A stretch of DNA of 13,792 nt from an uncultured Actinomycetes bacterium (GTDB taxonomy: Bacteria; Actinomycetota; Actinomycetes; S36-B12; UBA5976): positions 1-13,792 of the forward strand of contig CAIYGJ010000083.1 in NCBI GenBank assembly GCA_903925705.1, in the 5' to 3' direction. Positions 1 through 8,500 of this stretch are shown one piece after another. The translations under genes and the position numbers were made by a program. The notes under the pieces are model-generated. The model searched no databases. It was not told where the DNA came from and was given only the letters and a program-made list of their open reading frames with translations. The first letter of the stretch is position 1. Each line of letters starts with the position of its first letter.

Positions 1-299
1 AATTGAGGATAAAAGAATCTAAGTTGACGTAACGCGGCGCTGTGAAAAGTTCGAACCTGAACGCCCGATACACCAAGGTCCCCAAGTCGGTTTCTGAGTT
101 CGCCAGCGGCTCTCGTCGTAAATGTAACGGCCAAAGTTTGGGTCGGATCATGAACTCCGCTAGCGACTGCATGCGCAATTCGATGCGTAATCGTTCGAGT
201 CTTGCCAGTGCCAGCTCCAGCAAAAATAGCAACCGGCCCGGATACACATTCAGCCGCAGCGCGCTGCTGGTCATCAAGGGCATCAAGAATGTCGGGCAC
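1..299 (-). CDS. uvrD2: ATP-dependent DNA helicase UvrD2, N-terminal part (runs off the left edge)
   Basis: This is the first 99 codons of an SF1A (UvrD/PcrA/Rep-type) helicase; the rest lies outside the window. Reading down from GTG at 299 the protein begins MPDILDALDDQQRAA, an N-terminal Q-motif-like segment. Walker A follows as AGAGTGKTRT at about residues 26-35, then motif Ia (TFTTRAAGEL) and the conserved TFHSAALRQL segment. Length and C-terminal domains cannot be judged. The family assignment rests on these motifs and on the position just after mrx1 and nudC, the mycobacterial uvrD2 order. GTG 299 is the only plausible start: the frame is closed by a TAA near 369-371 and has no ATG. An AGGG lies just upstream, a weak ribosome site. 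The gap to mrx1 is 69 nt and contains no gene, so uvrD2 is probably the last gene of the nudC-mrx1-uvrD2 unit. Family assignment is sure; the orthology call to UvrD2 is strong. Confidence 0.9.
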   Translation of the reverse strand, partial: MPDILDALDDQQRAAAECVSGPVAIFAGAGTGKTRTITHRIAHAVASGVHDPTQTLAVTFTTRAAGELRNRLGDLGVSGVQVRTFHSAALRQLRFFYPQ

Positions 300-368
300 T
301 GCCCTATTGTGCCAAGCCCCTATGACAACCCCAGAGGGCCACTGCAGGAATTGCCAGAATCCGCAGGA

Positions 369-611
369 TTACAGTCCTAGCAGGGTTTTAACTTCACCAA
401 TGCTGGGGTTAGTTCGAGTTGAGCCATCAGGGAAAACCAATGTCGGAACCACGGCGTTGCCACCGTTTACGCCCATGACGAAGTCAGCCGCGGTTGGATC
501 TTGTTCGATATCAATCTCGTTGTACTCAATACCTTCCCGGCCCATTTGAGCTTTCAAGCGTTGGCAGTAGCCACACCATGGGGTGCTATACATAGTTACT
601 TTTTCACTCAT
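369..611 (-). CDS. mrx1: Mycoredoxin-1-like glutaredoxin-fold oxidoreductase
   Basis: An 80-residue glutaredoxin/NrdH-type thioredoxin-fold protein. The redox motif CGYC is at residues 13-16 (TPWCGYC). The cis-proline region is VVPTLVF, and a VNGGN segment precedes it, a signature shared with mycobacterial Mrx1 (Rv3198A). In that family the protein reduces mycothiol-protein mixed disulfides in the cytoplasm, so the gene suggests that this organism makes mycothiol or a similar thiol (inference). The start was placed at ATG 611 because GGAGAA lies just upstream on the minus strand (615-620). An in-frame start at 662 would add 17 residues unlike the family and would overlap the end of nudC. The gene lies 35 nt after nudC and 69 nt before uvrD2, all on the same strand, so co-transcription is likely. 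Length matches the family. Confidence 0.93.
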   Translation of the reverse strand: MSEKVTMYSTPWCGYCQRLKAQMGREGIEYNEIDIEQDPTAADFVMGVNGGNAVVPTLVFPDGSTRTNPSIGEVKTLLGL

Positions 612-646
612 GATTTCTCCGAACTCGTTTACTGAGAATTGCTTTA

Positions 647-1570
647 TTAATTTCGACACCACTGCAGTGGTATATCTTCACCGTACCAAGACTGAATAAG
701 CCTGAATGCGATAGACACTGGGCTTGGAATTTTGAGAGTTCCCGCAATACAGGCAGCAATAAATTCTTCTCTGGAAAACCATTGCACTTCTGTCATTTCG
801 TCATCGTGCATTTCAACTTCTGTACTAGTTGCAATTGCTCGATACGCAAGCATCAAGGAAGCAGGGAATGGCCAAGGCTGCGACCCCATGTATTTCAGGG
901 ACTGCAAGTCAACATGGATTCCAGATTCTTCATAAACCTCACGAATAACTGCAGCTTCACAGGACTCTCCGGCTTCAACGAAGCCAGCCAAGGTTGAAAG
1001 CCAGCCTTCTGGCCATTCCCGGCGTCGACCTAGCAAAATGCGTCCAGCCAGATCCTCAACAGCAACAATCATCGCCGGCTCAGTGCGTGGGTAATGTTCG
1101 GAATCATGAACCTTGCAGTTACGCGACCAGCCAGCCAAAGCTGTGACTGTTTTAGTTCCACATTTTGGACAGAACTGATGACCTTCGTGCCAAGCAGCGA
1201 GCGCAACGGCTGCCGTTGCTAAGCCAACATCTTTTGCAGAAAGTGCGGCGCCAACATCACGCAGACTTGCCCAATTCACGTCGGTTAATCCAACTTCATC
1301 TTCCATGATTGCGATGTAAGTATGGTCATCATCGGCGCCTAAAAATAGCGCAGCTTGCTTTGCGTCAGACTGTGACATTTTTAGCGACCAAGGCTTGACC
1401 CAAACTATTGACAATTCGTCAGTTACAGGGATGTTTCGATCGTGCAGCACTAAAACTCTGGTGTTGTCTGCGGCCCACGCCTGTTCGAACCATTGTGGAT
1501 TGGATCGTAACTCTGCTAAGCGATCGACAGTGAATCGCGCTAATGGCAAATCATTCATCAAGGTGTCCAC
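647..1570 (-). CDS. nudC: NAD(H) pyrophosphatase NudC (Nudix hydrolase)
   Basis: A 307-residue Nudix hydrolase of the NudC type, which cleaves NADH/NAD+ to NMN(H) and AMP; some members also remove NAD caps from RNA. The Nudix box starts at G196 (GFVEAGE) and continues with REVYEESGI at 210-218, so all catalytic glutamates are present. The NudC-specific signature SQPWPFPASLM is at 230-240. A zinc-ribbon-like segment sits between the N-terminal domain and the Nudix fold: CPKC at 134-137, then C152 and H155 (CKVH), so the fourth usual cysteine appears to be a histidine. GTG at 1570 was chosen as start because a good -10 hexamer (TATGAT) ends 8 nt before it, which fits a leaderless transcript. 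ATG at 1558 is an alternative with no ribosome site either. The gene is divergent from the EEP gene and is the first gene of the unit with mrx1 and uvrD2. Confidence 0.93.
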   Translation of the reverse strand: MDTLMNDLPLARFTVDRLAELRSNPQWFEQAWAADNTRVLVLHDRNIPVTDELSIVWVKPWSLKMSQSDAKQAALFLGADDDHTYIAIMEDEVGLTDVNWASLRDVGAALSAKDVGLATAAVALAAWHEGHQFCPKCGTKTVTALAGWSRNCKVHDSEHYPRTEPAMIVAVEDLAGRILLGRRREWPEGWLSTLAGFVEAGESCEAAVIREVYEESGIHVDLQSLKYMGSQPWPFPASLMLAYRAIATSTEVEMHDDEMTEVQWFSREEFIAACIAGTLKIPSPVSIAFRLIQSWYGEDIPLQWCRN

Positions 1571-1578
1571 AAGTAGCG

Positions 1579-1584
1579 ATCATA
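1579..1584 (-). promoter_or_regulatory. Candidate -10 element of a leaderless nudC promoter
   Basis: On the minus strand TATGAT (matching TANNNT and 5 of 6 bases of TATAAT) ends 8 nt before GTG 1570. No Shine-Dalgarno sequence is present. The spacing would put the transcription start at or within 1-2 nt of the start codon, as in the leaderless mRNAs common in actinobacteria. No convincing -35 was seen. Inferred from spacing only. Confidence 0.5.
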
Positions 1585-1596
1585 CGCGCATGCGAA

Positions 1597-1602
1597 TAGT
1601 CT
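1597..1602 (+). promoter_or_regulatory. Candidate -10 element of a leaderless promoter for the EEP gene
   Basis: TAGTCT (TANNNT) ends 6 nt before ATG 1609, and no Shine-Dalgarno sequence precedes the start. The predicted transcription start falls on the first base of the start codon or next to it. With the nudC -10 on the other strand, the 38-bp gap would hold two back-to-back core promoters whose hexamers are 12 bp apart. Confidence 0.45.
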
Positions 1603-1608
1603 GCAGAT

Positions 1609-2418
1609 ATGAGAGTTGCAACCTGGAATTTGCTACATGGAATCCCATTACTTGAACCCCAAAATGTTCCCAATTTGACTCAGGTCGCGAGTACTATTTC
1701 GGCTGATCTCATTGGATTGCAGGAAGTTGATAGGCAACAAATTCGCAGCAATTACGAACATCAAACTAAAACCGTAGCTGATGCCATAGGGCTTCCTTAT
1801 TGGGTTTACGCACCAGCAGTTACAGGCACTCCAGGAGAAACCTGGGAAGGTGCTACCGACTCACACATTCACATGCACAGCCATGCAGACAATGATCCCA
1901 ACGAGCCGCATTATGGAATCGGCTTAGCGTCACGATATCCATTGACGAACATTGAAGTTTCGAGATTTAAAGCAGCACCCTTTTCTTTACCTTTACTCGT
2001 GCCAAGCGATCCTCGGCCACGTCTGATGAAAGTTTCCGATGAGCCACGTGTGGCGATCATTGCTGATGTCGAAACTCCGCTCGGAACAATAACTGTGGCA
2101 AACGCTCACTTAAGTTTTGTACCTGGATATAACGTTAAGCAGTTAAGAAAACTAACAAAATATTTAGTAGACCGTCCAAATCCGGTTCTTGTTATTGGAG
2201 ACTTTAATCTGCCTGGAAAGATTGCAAATTTCGTTTCCCGCTGGGACTCGCTGGCCGCGCTACCGACGTATCCAACATTCAATCCACGGATTCAGTTTGA
2301 TCACATAATTTCTAAGGGATTAGACGATGAAACAATTAGGCGCGCTAAAGACTCGGCGAAAGTAATGCCACTGGCAATTAGTGATCACTGCGCACTCGTT
2401 GTTGAAATTACGAGATAA
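1609..2418 (+). CDS. Endonuclease/exonuclease/phosphatase (EEP) family protein
   Basis: A 269-residue single-domain EEP-fold (DNase I/exonuclease III-like) metal-dependent phosphoesterase. Motifs in order: ATWNLLHG with N7, LQEVDR with the metal-binding E39, YGIGLASRYP at 102-111, NAHLSF with H167, IGDFN with D198 and N200, QFDHI with D231, and the terminal ISDHC with D259 and H260. All catalytic positions of the fold are present, so it should be active. The substrate (DNA, RNA, phospholipid or sugar phosphate) cannot be read from the sequence. No signal peptide or membrane segment is visible, so it is probably cytoplasmic. Residues 84-96 carry an unusual alternating histidine run (H86, H88, H90, H92). 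The gene is divergent from nudC and its last 11 bp overlap the end of adnB in the opposite direction. In M. tuberculosis, from memory, this slot holds an ion-channel-like gene instead. Family assignment is sure; the biological role is unknown. Confidence 0.9.
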   Translation: MRVATWNLLHGIPLLEPQNVPNLTQVASTISADLIGLQEVDRQQIRSNYEHQTKTVADAIGLPYWVYAPAVTGTPGETWEGATDSHIHMHSHADNDPNEPHYGIGLASRYPLTNIEVSRFKAAPFSLPLLVPSDPRPRLMKVSDEPRVAIIADVETPLGTITVANAHLSFVPGYNVKQLRKLTKYLVDRPNPVLVIGDFNLPGKIANFVSRWDSLAALPTYPTFNPRIQFDHIISKGLDDETIRRAKDSAKVMPLAISDHCALVVEITR

Positions 2419-5400
2419 GTTCAGTCAGTTCGTCAAGTGATAAAAAGTTCGCCGGCGAACTCACAACTTGATCTGCCACATAATAGAACGCCGCTTGAAT
2501 TTGATCGGGATTCACTCCAAGTGTTAGTGCTGCAGCCTGGCGATAGATACTAAGTTGCAAATCATTCGCTGACCCTGGTTTTCCGGTCTTCCAGTCAACA
2601 ACTAACCAGCTGTCACTTGCCGTTGGATCATCGAGCGTGCCCGTGAACAGAGCATCCAGTCGACCTCGCAAGGTTCTGCCACCAAGAACTAAAGCAAATG
2701 GAAGTTCTAGCGAGGCTGGCGTTCGATCAACGAATGGTCCTGATTCAAACGCAGACTTGAGGGCCTGAAGCTGGTCGTCGGTATAAATTTCATCATCCAT
2801 GGCACCAGAGAGGGTTTCAGTGTCGATCAAAGCTCGTCTGCCGTAAAAAGTTTCAACCCACGAGTGGAATGTAGTTCCGCGATCTGCAGCACTTGATGGT
2901 TTTCTGGGCATTGGTCGAACTAAAGACTTCAAAAAGGTTTCTTCATCAGTGTTCAAGGCAATTAACTGACTTGCGGATAACGAAGTTGGCAAACGCACCA
3001 ACCTCTCGACAGATTCATATTGACGCGCCTGCAATACCAAGGCGTCAATGTCTTGTTGCCAAGAATCAACTAGTGCGAGTTCATCGCGAGTTAATCCTGA
3101 TTCATCATGCGAATTGATCGCGGCAGACTTAACAAGTTCGGCGACCCGTTGAATCTCCTGGCGCCTTGCGGGTGCAATTTGTGCCGGCCACGACAAGTAT
3201 TGAACATCGTTCAGCAATGGGTTTGTCGCATCAGCATCAGGTGCCTGCGTCCAGACATCAGGGTTTGTCGCACTGTGATGCAAGTCAATGAGGAAATCAC
3301 TTGGCCCGCGCAATCTTGATTGCGTCTGTCCCCACCATGATCCACTTGCGATAACTTTTTGCTCTGCTCTTGTTATCGCGACATAGGCCAGTCGCCGCTC
3401 ATCGATAGTGGCAAGTTCGCCGGCAGCAGTGGTAAAAGATTTAAAGTCCACGCCACGTGGCCCGGATGTACTTGGGAATTCTGGCAACAGCGGATTAATT
3501 GGAGCGCCAAGTGAATCCGGCGGAATCCGGAAGGCATTTTTTGGCCAATGTCGATCTTTAGGGGTTGAAGGGAATACTCCAGCAGTGAGATCAGGGATAA
3601 CCACGATTGGAAATTCCAGTCCTTTTGACTTATGAATCGACATAACGATTACTGCGTTATCGCTAAGCGTGACATCTGCTTCGACAAGGGAATTAAATCT
3701 TTGACCAGTGCGTAGATATTCCAAGAAAGCAGCGACACTTGAGTCACCTTCAAGATTTCTAAAGTTACCTGCCAGATCAATCAATGCTGCGAGCCGATCA
3801 AAGTGCGTTGACCCCTCTGGCGAGTTCATAACCATTGATTCAATACCAATTCCAGTTACCCGAATAATTCGCGAAATCAGATCAATCGCCGTCTCGTTGC
3901 AGAACCTTCGCAACATTCGAAGTTGGCCAGCCAGTTCAATCATTCGAACTCTGGCCTCAGGAGAGTAAGGAAGCGTCTCGTCTTCGCCTACAAGCTCGAG
4001 AGCATCTAGCAGACTCACGCGCTGGGATTTATCGACTGCCGAAACAATGTGGTCGAGCTGGACGTCAATTGGCATTTCGGCCGTAACATCAATTCGAACC
4101 AGTTCGGCGGCATGTCGACCAAGGATTGCCAAATCACGCGAACCGATTTGCCAGCGGGGACTTAATAAAATTCGAGCAAGTGCAGAATTTGCAGTTGGGT
4201 CATAAATAGCCTCTAAGTAACTAACTACTTCACGAACTTCTGGCAGATTCACTAATGCGCCCGGGTCAACCACCTGAACTGGAATCCCTCGAGCCTCCAG
4301 CGCATTTACGTAATATTGGGCATTCTTTTTTTCGCGCAGTAGCACTGCAACTTCATTCCAACTTTTTACTGGCTTGATTTTCGAAATTTGTTCGCTTACC
4401 CACTCAACTTCGTCGGCAAAGGTTGGAAGTAGTGCGGTGTGAATTTCACCGACAGGTTTTGCGTCATCAGCAGCTACTAGTTCGACGATCTCTGGATGGA
4501 TTTCCCGCAACTTATTACTCAATGAATTTGCTGCGTTCAGAATGTTTCGCCCCGAGCGACGATTAGCGGTTAGTTTATAAATCTGGGCTGGCTCCCCTAC
4601 GCCATTAACCTGGCGTTCAAAGTCAGTTTTGAAGTTTTCCATATTTGTAATTTCGGCACCGCGCCAGCCATAAATTGCTTGACATGGATCACCAACAGCC
4701 ATTACCGGATGACCTTGACCGAAAAGTTCTTGGAGTAGGACTTTTTGGGATAAAGAAGTGTCTTGGTATTCATCGAGCAAAACCACATGGAATTGCTCTT
4801 TTAAAATATCTCGCATTGCTTGGGAATTTTGCGCCGCTTGCGCCGCTAATCGAATTTGATCAGCATAATCAATCACATCGTTTGAAATTTTTGCTTGCCG
4901 GAAATCAATTACTAACTTGGCAAGGGCGATGCGCTTTTTGCAAGTCTTAATCATGTCATGCGTAAGCTCTTGCTTTTTCTCAATAGTTTCAAGACCGATT
5001 AATCTTTGGAGATCGTTTTCAACAATCAGATTAGGATCCACTAAGTAATTTGAGCACTGCTCATCAAGCTTGAGCATCTCAGTAACCGCAGTCGTTGGAC
5101 TGTACCCAAGGCTGCCTAAGTCATAACTTGATTGGCAAACTACTCGCATAGCCAATTGATATCGTGTGGCATCAACTACGACGCGGGCATCTGGCTCAAT
5201 TCCAAGTCGAAGTGCGTGCTCTTTGAGCAGTCGGGAACCAAATGCGTTGTAAGTAGAAATCACAGGCTCACCCAAATCCGCATGTGCAGATTCATCTGGC
5301 AAGTATTTAAGAGCAGCAGGCAAGAAACTTCGGACTCGAGTCAACAATTCATTTGCGGCCTTGGTCGTAAACGTGAGCCCAAGAATTCGATCTGGCGAAA

Positions 5401-5575
5401 CTTGCTGAGTCATAATTAGCCAAGCGATACGCCCAGCCATAACGGTTGTTTTGCCTGTACCGGCACCAGCAACAATCATGCTTGGTTCCAATGGTGAAAT
5501 GATTGCTGCCATTTGCTCGGCGCTTGGATTAAATCCTAGGACTTTTGTTAAGTCAGACGTTTTAATTTCTCTCAT
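2408..5575 (-). CDS. adnB: AdnB-type helicase-nuclease subunit (UvrD-like motor with PD-(D/E)XK nuclease)
   Basis: A 1055-residue motor-nuclease, one half of the actinobacterial AdnAB complex that unwinds and resects DNA double-strand breaks for recombination. Helicase motifs: Walker A AGAGTGKTT at 36-44, Walker B LLDEYQDTS at 266-274, motif III GDPCQAIYGWRGA at 295-307, motif V region SIHKSKGLEFPIVVIP at 646-661, motif VI RRLAYVAITRAEQ at 727-739. The C-terminal nuclease has H904 (FHSW), D973 (GRLD), D994 and K996 (VVDWKTG), then Q1007 and Y1011 (LQLSIYRQ). Both the motor and the nuclease therefore look intact. No iron-sulfur cysteine set was seen. ATG 5575 overlaps the adnA stop as ATGA, with AGGTG 5 nt upstream, so translation is probably coupled to adnA. 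Its 3' end overlaps the convergent EEP gene by 11 bp and contains a terminator-like palindrome. Length fits mycobacterial AdnB (about 1100 residues). Confidence 0.93.
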   Translation of the reverse strand: MREIKTSDLTKVLGFNPSAEQMAAIISPLEPSMIVAGAGTGKTTVMAGRIAWLIMTQQVSPDRILGLTFTTKAANELLTRVRSFLPAALKYLPDESAHADLGEPVISTYNAFGSRLLKEHALRLGIEPDARVVVDATRYQLAMRVVCQSSYDLGSLGYSPTTAVTEMLKLDEQCSNYLVDPNLIVENDLQRLIGLETIEKKQELTHDMIKTCKKRIALAKLVIDFRQAKISNDVIDYADQIRLAAQAAQNSQAMRDILKEQFHVVLLDEYQDTSLSQKVLLQELFGQGHPVMAVGDPCQAIYGWRGAEITNMENFKTDFERQVNGVGEPAQIYKLTANRRSGRNILNAANSLSNKLREIHPEIVELVAADDAKPVGEIHTALLPTFADEVEWVSEQISKIKPVKSWNEVAVLLREKKNAQYYVNALEARGIPVQVVDPGALVNLPEVREVVSYLEAIYDPTANSALARILLSPRWQIGSRDLAILGRHAAELVRIDVTAEMPIDVQLDHIVSAVDKSQRVSLLDALELVGEDETLPYSPEARVRMIELAGQLRMLRRFCNETAIDLISRIIRVTGIGIESMVMNSPEGSTHFDRLAALIDLAGNFRNLEGDSSVAAFLEYLRTGQRFNSLVEADVTLSDNAVIVMSIHKSKGLEFPIVVIPDLTAGVFPSTPKDRHWPKNAFRIPPDSLGAPINPLLPEFPSTSGPRGVDFKSFTTAAGELATIDERRLAYVAITRAEQKVIASGSWWGQTQSRLRGPSDFLIDLHHSATNPDVWTQAPDADATNPLLNDVQYLSWPAQIAPARRQEIQRVAELVKSAAINSHDESGLTRDELALVDSWQQDIDALVLQARQYESVERLVRLPTSLSASQLIALNTDEETFLKSLVRPMPRKPSSAADRGTTFHSWVETFYGRRALIDTETLSGAMDDEIYTDDQLQALKSAFESGPFVDRTPASLELPFALVLGGRTLRGRLDALFTGTLDDPTASDSWLVVDWKTGKPGSANDLQLSIYRQAAALTLGVNPDQIQAAFYYVADQVVSSPANFLSLDELTELIS
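2442..2461 (-). terminator. Terminator-like palindrome inside the 3' end of adnB
   Basis: A perfect 16-bp palindrome, AGTTCGCCGGCGAACT at 2446-2461, can fold as a 6-bp stem with a CCGG loop. On the minus strand it is followed at once by a T-run (A's at 2442-2446 of the plus strand), the pattern of an intrinsic terminator for adnAB transcription. It lies within the adnB coding sequence (codons for SSPANFL), about 30 nt before the stop codon. On the plus strand it follows the EEP stop by 27 nt but has no T-run there. The stem is short, so strength is uncertain. Confidence 0.45.
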
Positions 5576-8500
5576 GACAGCACCTGCTTACCCTCAGGCG
5601 TTGCCGGGCACAACATTCGAACTTTGCATAATTTGCATTTTTGATCTTCATAGCGCGCTTCATATCGTTCATCGAGCACGATCAAAGCAGCTTGACCAAT
5701 TCGTTGATCTAGCGTTGTTGGTGAATTTTCATCATGAGTTTCTGGGGAAACTTGTTGCACCAGCGCTAAATCGGAATCATCTTTTTCACCAACGCGCAAC
5801 TGGACTAAAGCGGCGCCTTTCACTTGTTGGTTTGGCTCGCGCGAAACCATTTCAGCATCTTTTGTGAAGTTACCGTGCTCAAGAAGGTAGGTATAAAGCG
5901 CTAGTTGTACGTCCTTAAACAAGTCCTTAGTTTTTTTGGCGTCTTTACTTGTTTTGAAATCGAAAATCATAGTTCCGTTTTCAGTGAACTCAATTCGATC
6001 TGCTCGGCCGGTTATCGAGATGTCCACTTCGCGCGTTGAGCCATCAGGGTTTTCGACAGCAACTTTGGTTTTCCAAGAAAGTTCCGACTCGGTGATACTG
6101 GTCTGATCTTTATGGCCAAGCATCCAGGTTAAAAGTCGTACCGAAGCATCATGAGCCGCAGTTCGTTCGCGTGAGCTCTCCCATTCTGCTTCGTAACCCA
6201 TGCCTGGCCAGAGCCGATCCAGTTGTTCATCAATTGCCGAAATGTCGTAAGCGATTTCGCCTGAGGATAAACCTTGCGCAATTGCATGCAGGGCATTTCC
6301 AAAAATCATCGGGGTCGCTGATTGGGAAAGTGCGTTTAGTTTGCGCTCCAAAAACCACTGGGCCGGGCAGTGTTCGATTGCGGTAATTCCCGAAGCGGAA
6401 ATAGTCACTTGGGCATTTAGCGGACGCAAGTTTTGAGTCTGCTCCAGCACTCCCCACCATTTCTCGGGGTCAGCATGGAAAAACAAGGATCCATATTTTT
6501 CATGAAGTTGCGCAAGCCGATTTGCCGCGGCGAGCTTTAAGGCTTCTGAGGAATCTTGGGAATTTAGCGTGCGACGCAAGTTTGCGATTACGCCTTCAGG
6601 GCTAAGTGGCCGTTTTGGGCGACCTGAAGTGTGTGCAATTTCAACTTTGGGCATTGCCGAAACTATGTCGGTAATAAATCTTGTGGGCGCAACACCATCA
6701 TCCCGAACTGATGTGTCAGTGGCCGTGATTACAAGTGTTTGCATAGCGCGGGTTAGTGCAACGTAAAACAAACGTCGTTCCTGTGCTAAAAGTTCGCGCA
6801 TAGTTAGTGGCATTAACTCAGTATTTGGTCCAATTCGATCTGACTGCAGCAGAGTTTGATGTTGCCGAAGATCTGGCCACAGTTCTTCTTGCGCGCCGGC
6901 AACGACAACGTACTTCCATTGCAGGCCTTTCGAACGATGCGCAGTAAGTAGGCGAACCGAATCATTTCGAACTTCATTTTCAGCTAAAGCTTCAGCTGGA
7001 ATCTCCTGAGCTTCGATTTCATCTAGGAAGTTTGTTAGATCTTTACCTCGACCACGAGCCACAAATCGATTAGCGAGATCAAAGAGCGCACAAATAGCAT
7101 CTAAATCTCGATGAGCCCGAGTGCTTTGGGTACCAAATCCAAGCGCTTGCTCTTGAAGTCGAGTTGGCCAGGAAGTCCCCTGCCAAATGCTCCAAAGCAC
7201 TTCGTGCGGACTAGCGCCTGATTGCATTAGCTTTCGAGCATCGATCAGTACTGTGCCAATCTTTTCAATCGCAGAAACTACTGAATCGTGTCTGCCTGGT
7301 GGCACATCTAGAAGTAGCTGTGGATTTAGCAAAGTTTCGCCGACCAAAACCAAAGCGGGGCGGGGGGCATGCTCCGTGGTTCGATCTGCCTTTCGCAAGT
7401 AACTGCCAAAGCGCCTTAAGTCAACAGGATCGATTGCGGCAAGTGGGCCACTAAGCAAGTCGGCAAAAACATCGACTGTGGCATGCCTTGGATTATCAAT
7501 AATGCGAAGTGCGGTGACCAGAGGTGAGACTGCAGGATCTTGATGTAGCGGAATTTCATCAGCGGCAACCTCAACTGGAATTCCGGCTGCGACAAATGCT
7601 CGATAAATTGTCGGAATCGAAACCACGGCAGATCGAACGATTACTGCAAAATCTGACCACTGTAAATTCTGATTTGCATGTGCTCGAGCTATCAAGTCTG
7701 CAATGTGTGATGCCTCTGCACCAGGTGAATCAAAGGTTTGAATTTTGAGTTCCCCCGTGTTTTCGGAAACACATTTAGGGTTGCGATGTTTGTGTATGTC
7801 AGTTGAGTTAAAACCGGCTGGAATTCGATCACCAATCACGGCGCTGGCGGCGGATCGGATTTCTGTGCCAAATCGTCGACAAGTGGATAGCACGACATTT
7901 TCTACTGGGCTAGCAAATACCGATTCGAATTCCTGCTCAAAATTTCTAATGCCGGCTTCATCTGCGCCACGAAAACCATAGATAGCCTGATCGACATCGC
8001 CAACTACTACCAATGCGCTACCAACATTGACCATAGCTTTTAGTAGCGCGACCTGACCTGGGTCAGTGTCTTGATATTCATCGACATAAATTGCGCTAAA
8101 TGTTTTATGTAAATATTCTTGAACGTCTGGACGGTGACTCAATAGAACAGCGCGATGTATTAACTCGGAATAATCCAGAACGCCTTCGGCATCAAGTACG
8201 TCCAAATACTCATCCATGAAGACGCCGATCGAAGCCCAAGTTTGTCGACCTGTTTGATTTCCTAGCTTTACCAGATCTTCGGGATCCATCATGTGGGATC
8301 GAGTCCGAGACATGACTGCTCGAATTTCTTCGGCTAATCCTCGAGTGCCAACTGCTGGCATTAGATCTTGCGGCCAATTAAGTCTTTGATCAGTAATGGC
8401 ATCGGAAAAAAGTTGCCTTGATCTAACTTGTTGTTCCGGACCAGACAAAAGTCGCGTTGCCGAAATGTAAGCCTCATCAGATTGAAACTGTCTTACAAGT

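Noticed and set aside
42..380. Plus-strand reading frame at the left edge
   Set aside because: It lies antisense to the clear UvrD2 N-terminus and the end of mrx1, has no recognisable motif, and its composition is explained by the opposite strand.
612..662. Upstream start for mrx1 adding 17 residues
   Set aside because: The extension overlaps nudC, is unlike the family, and ATG 611 has a good GGAGAA ribosome site.
2446..2461. SOS (LexA) box
   Set aside because: The palindrome reads GTTC-N6-GAAC, the reverse of the GAAC-N4-GTTC box, and it sits at the end of the operon, not before it.
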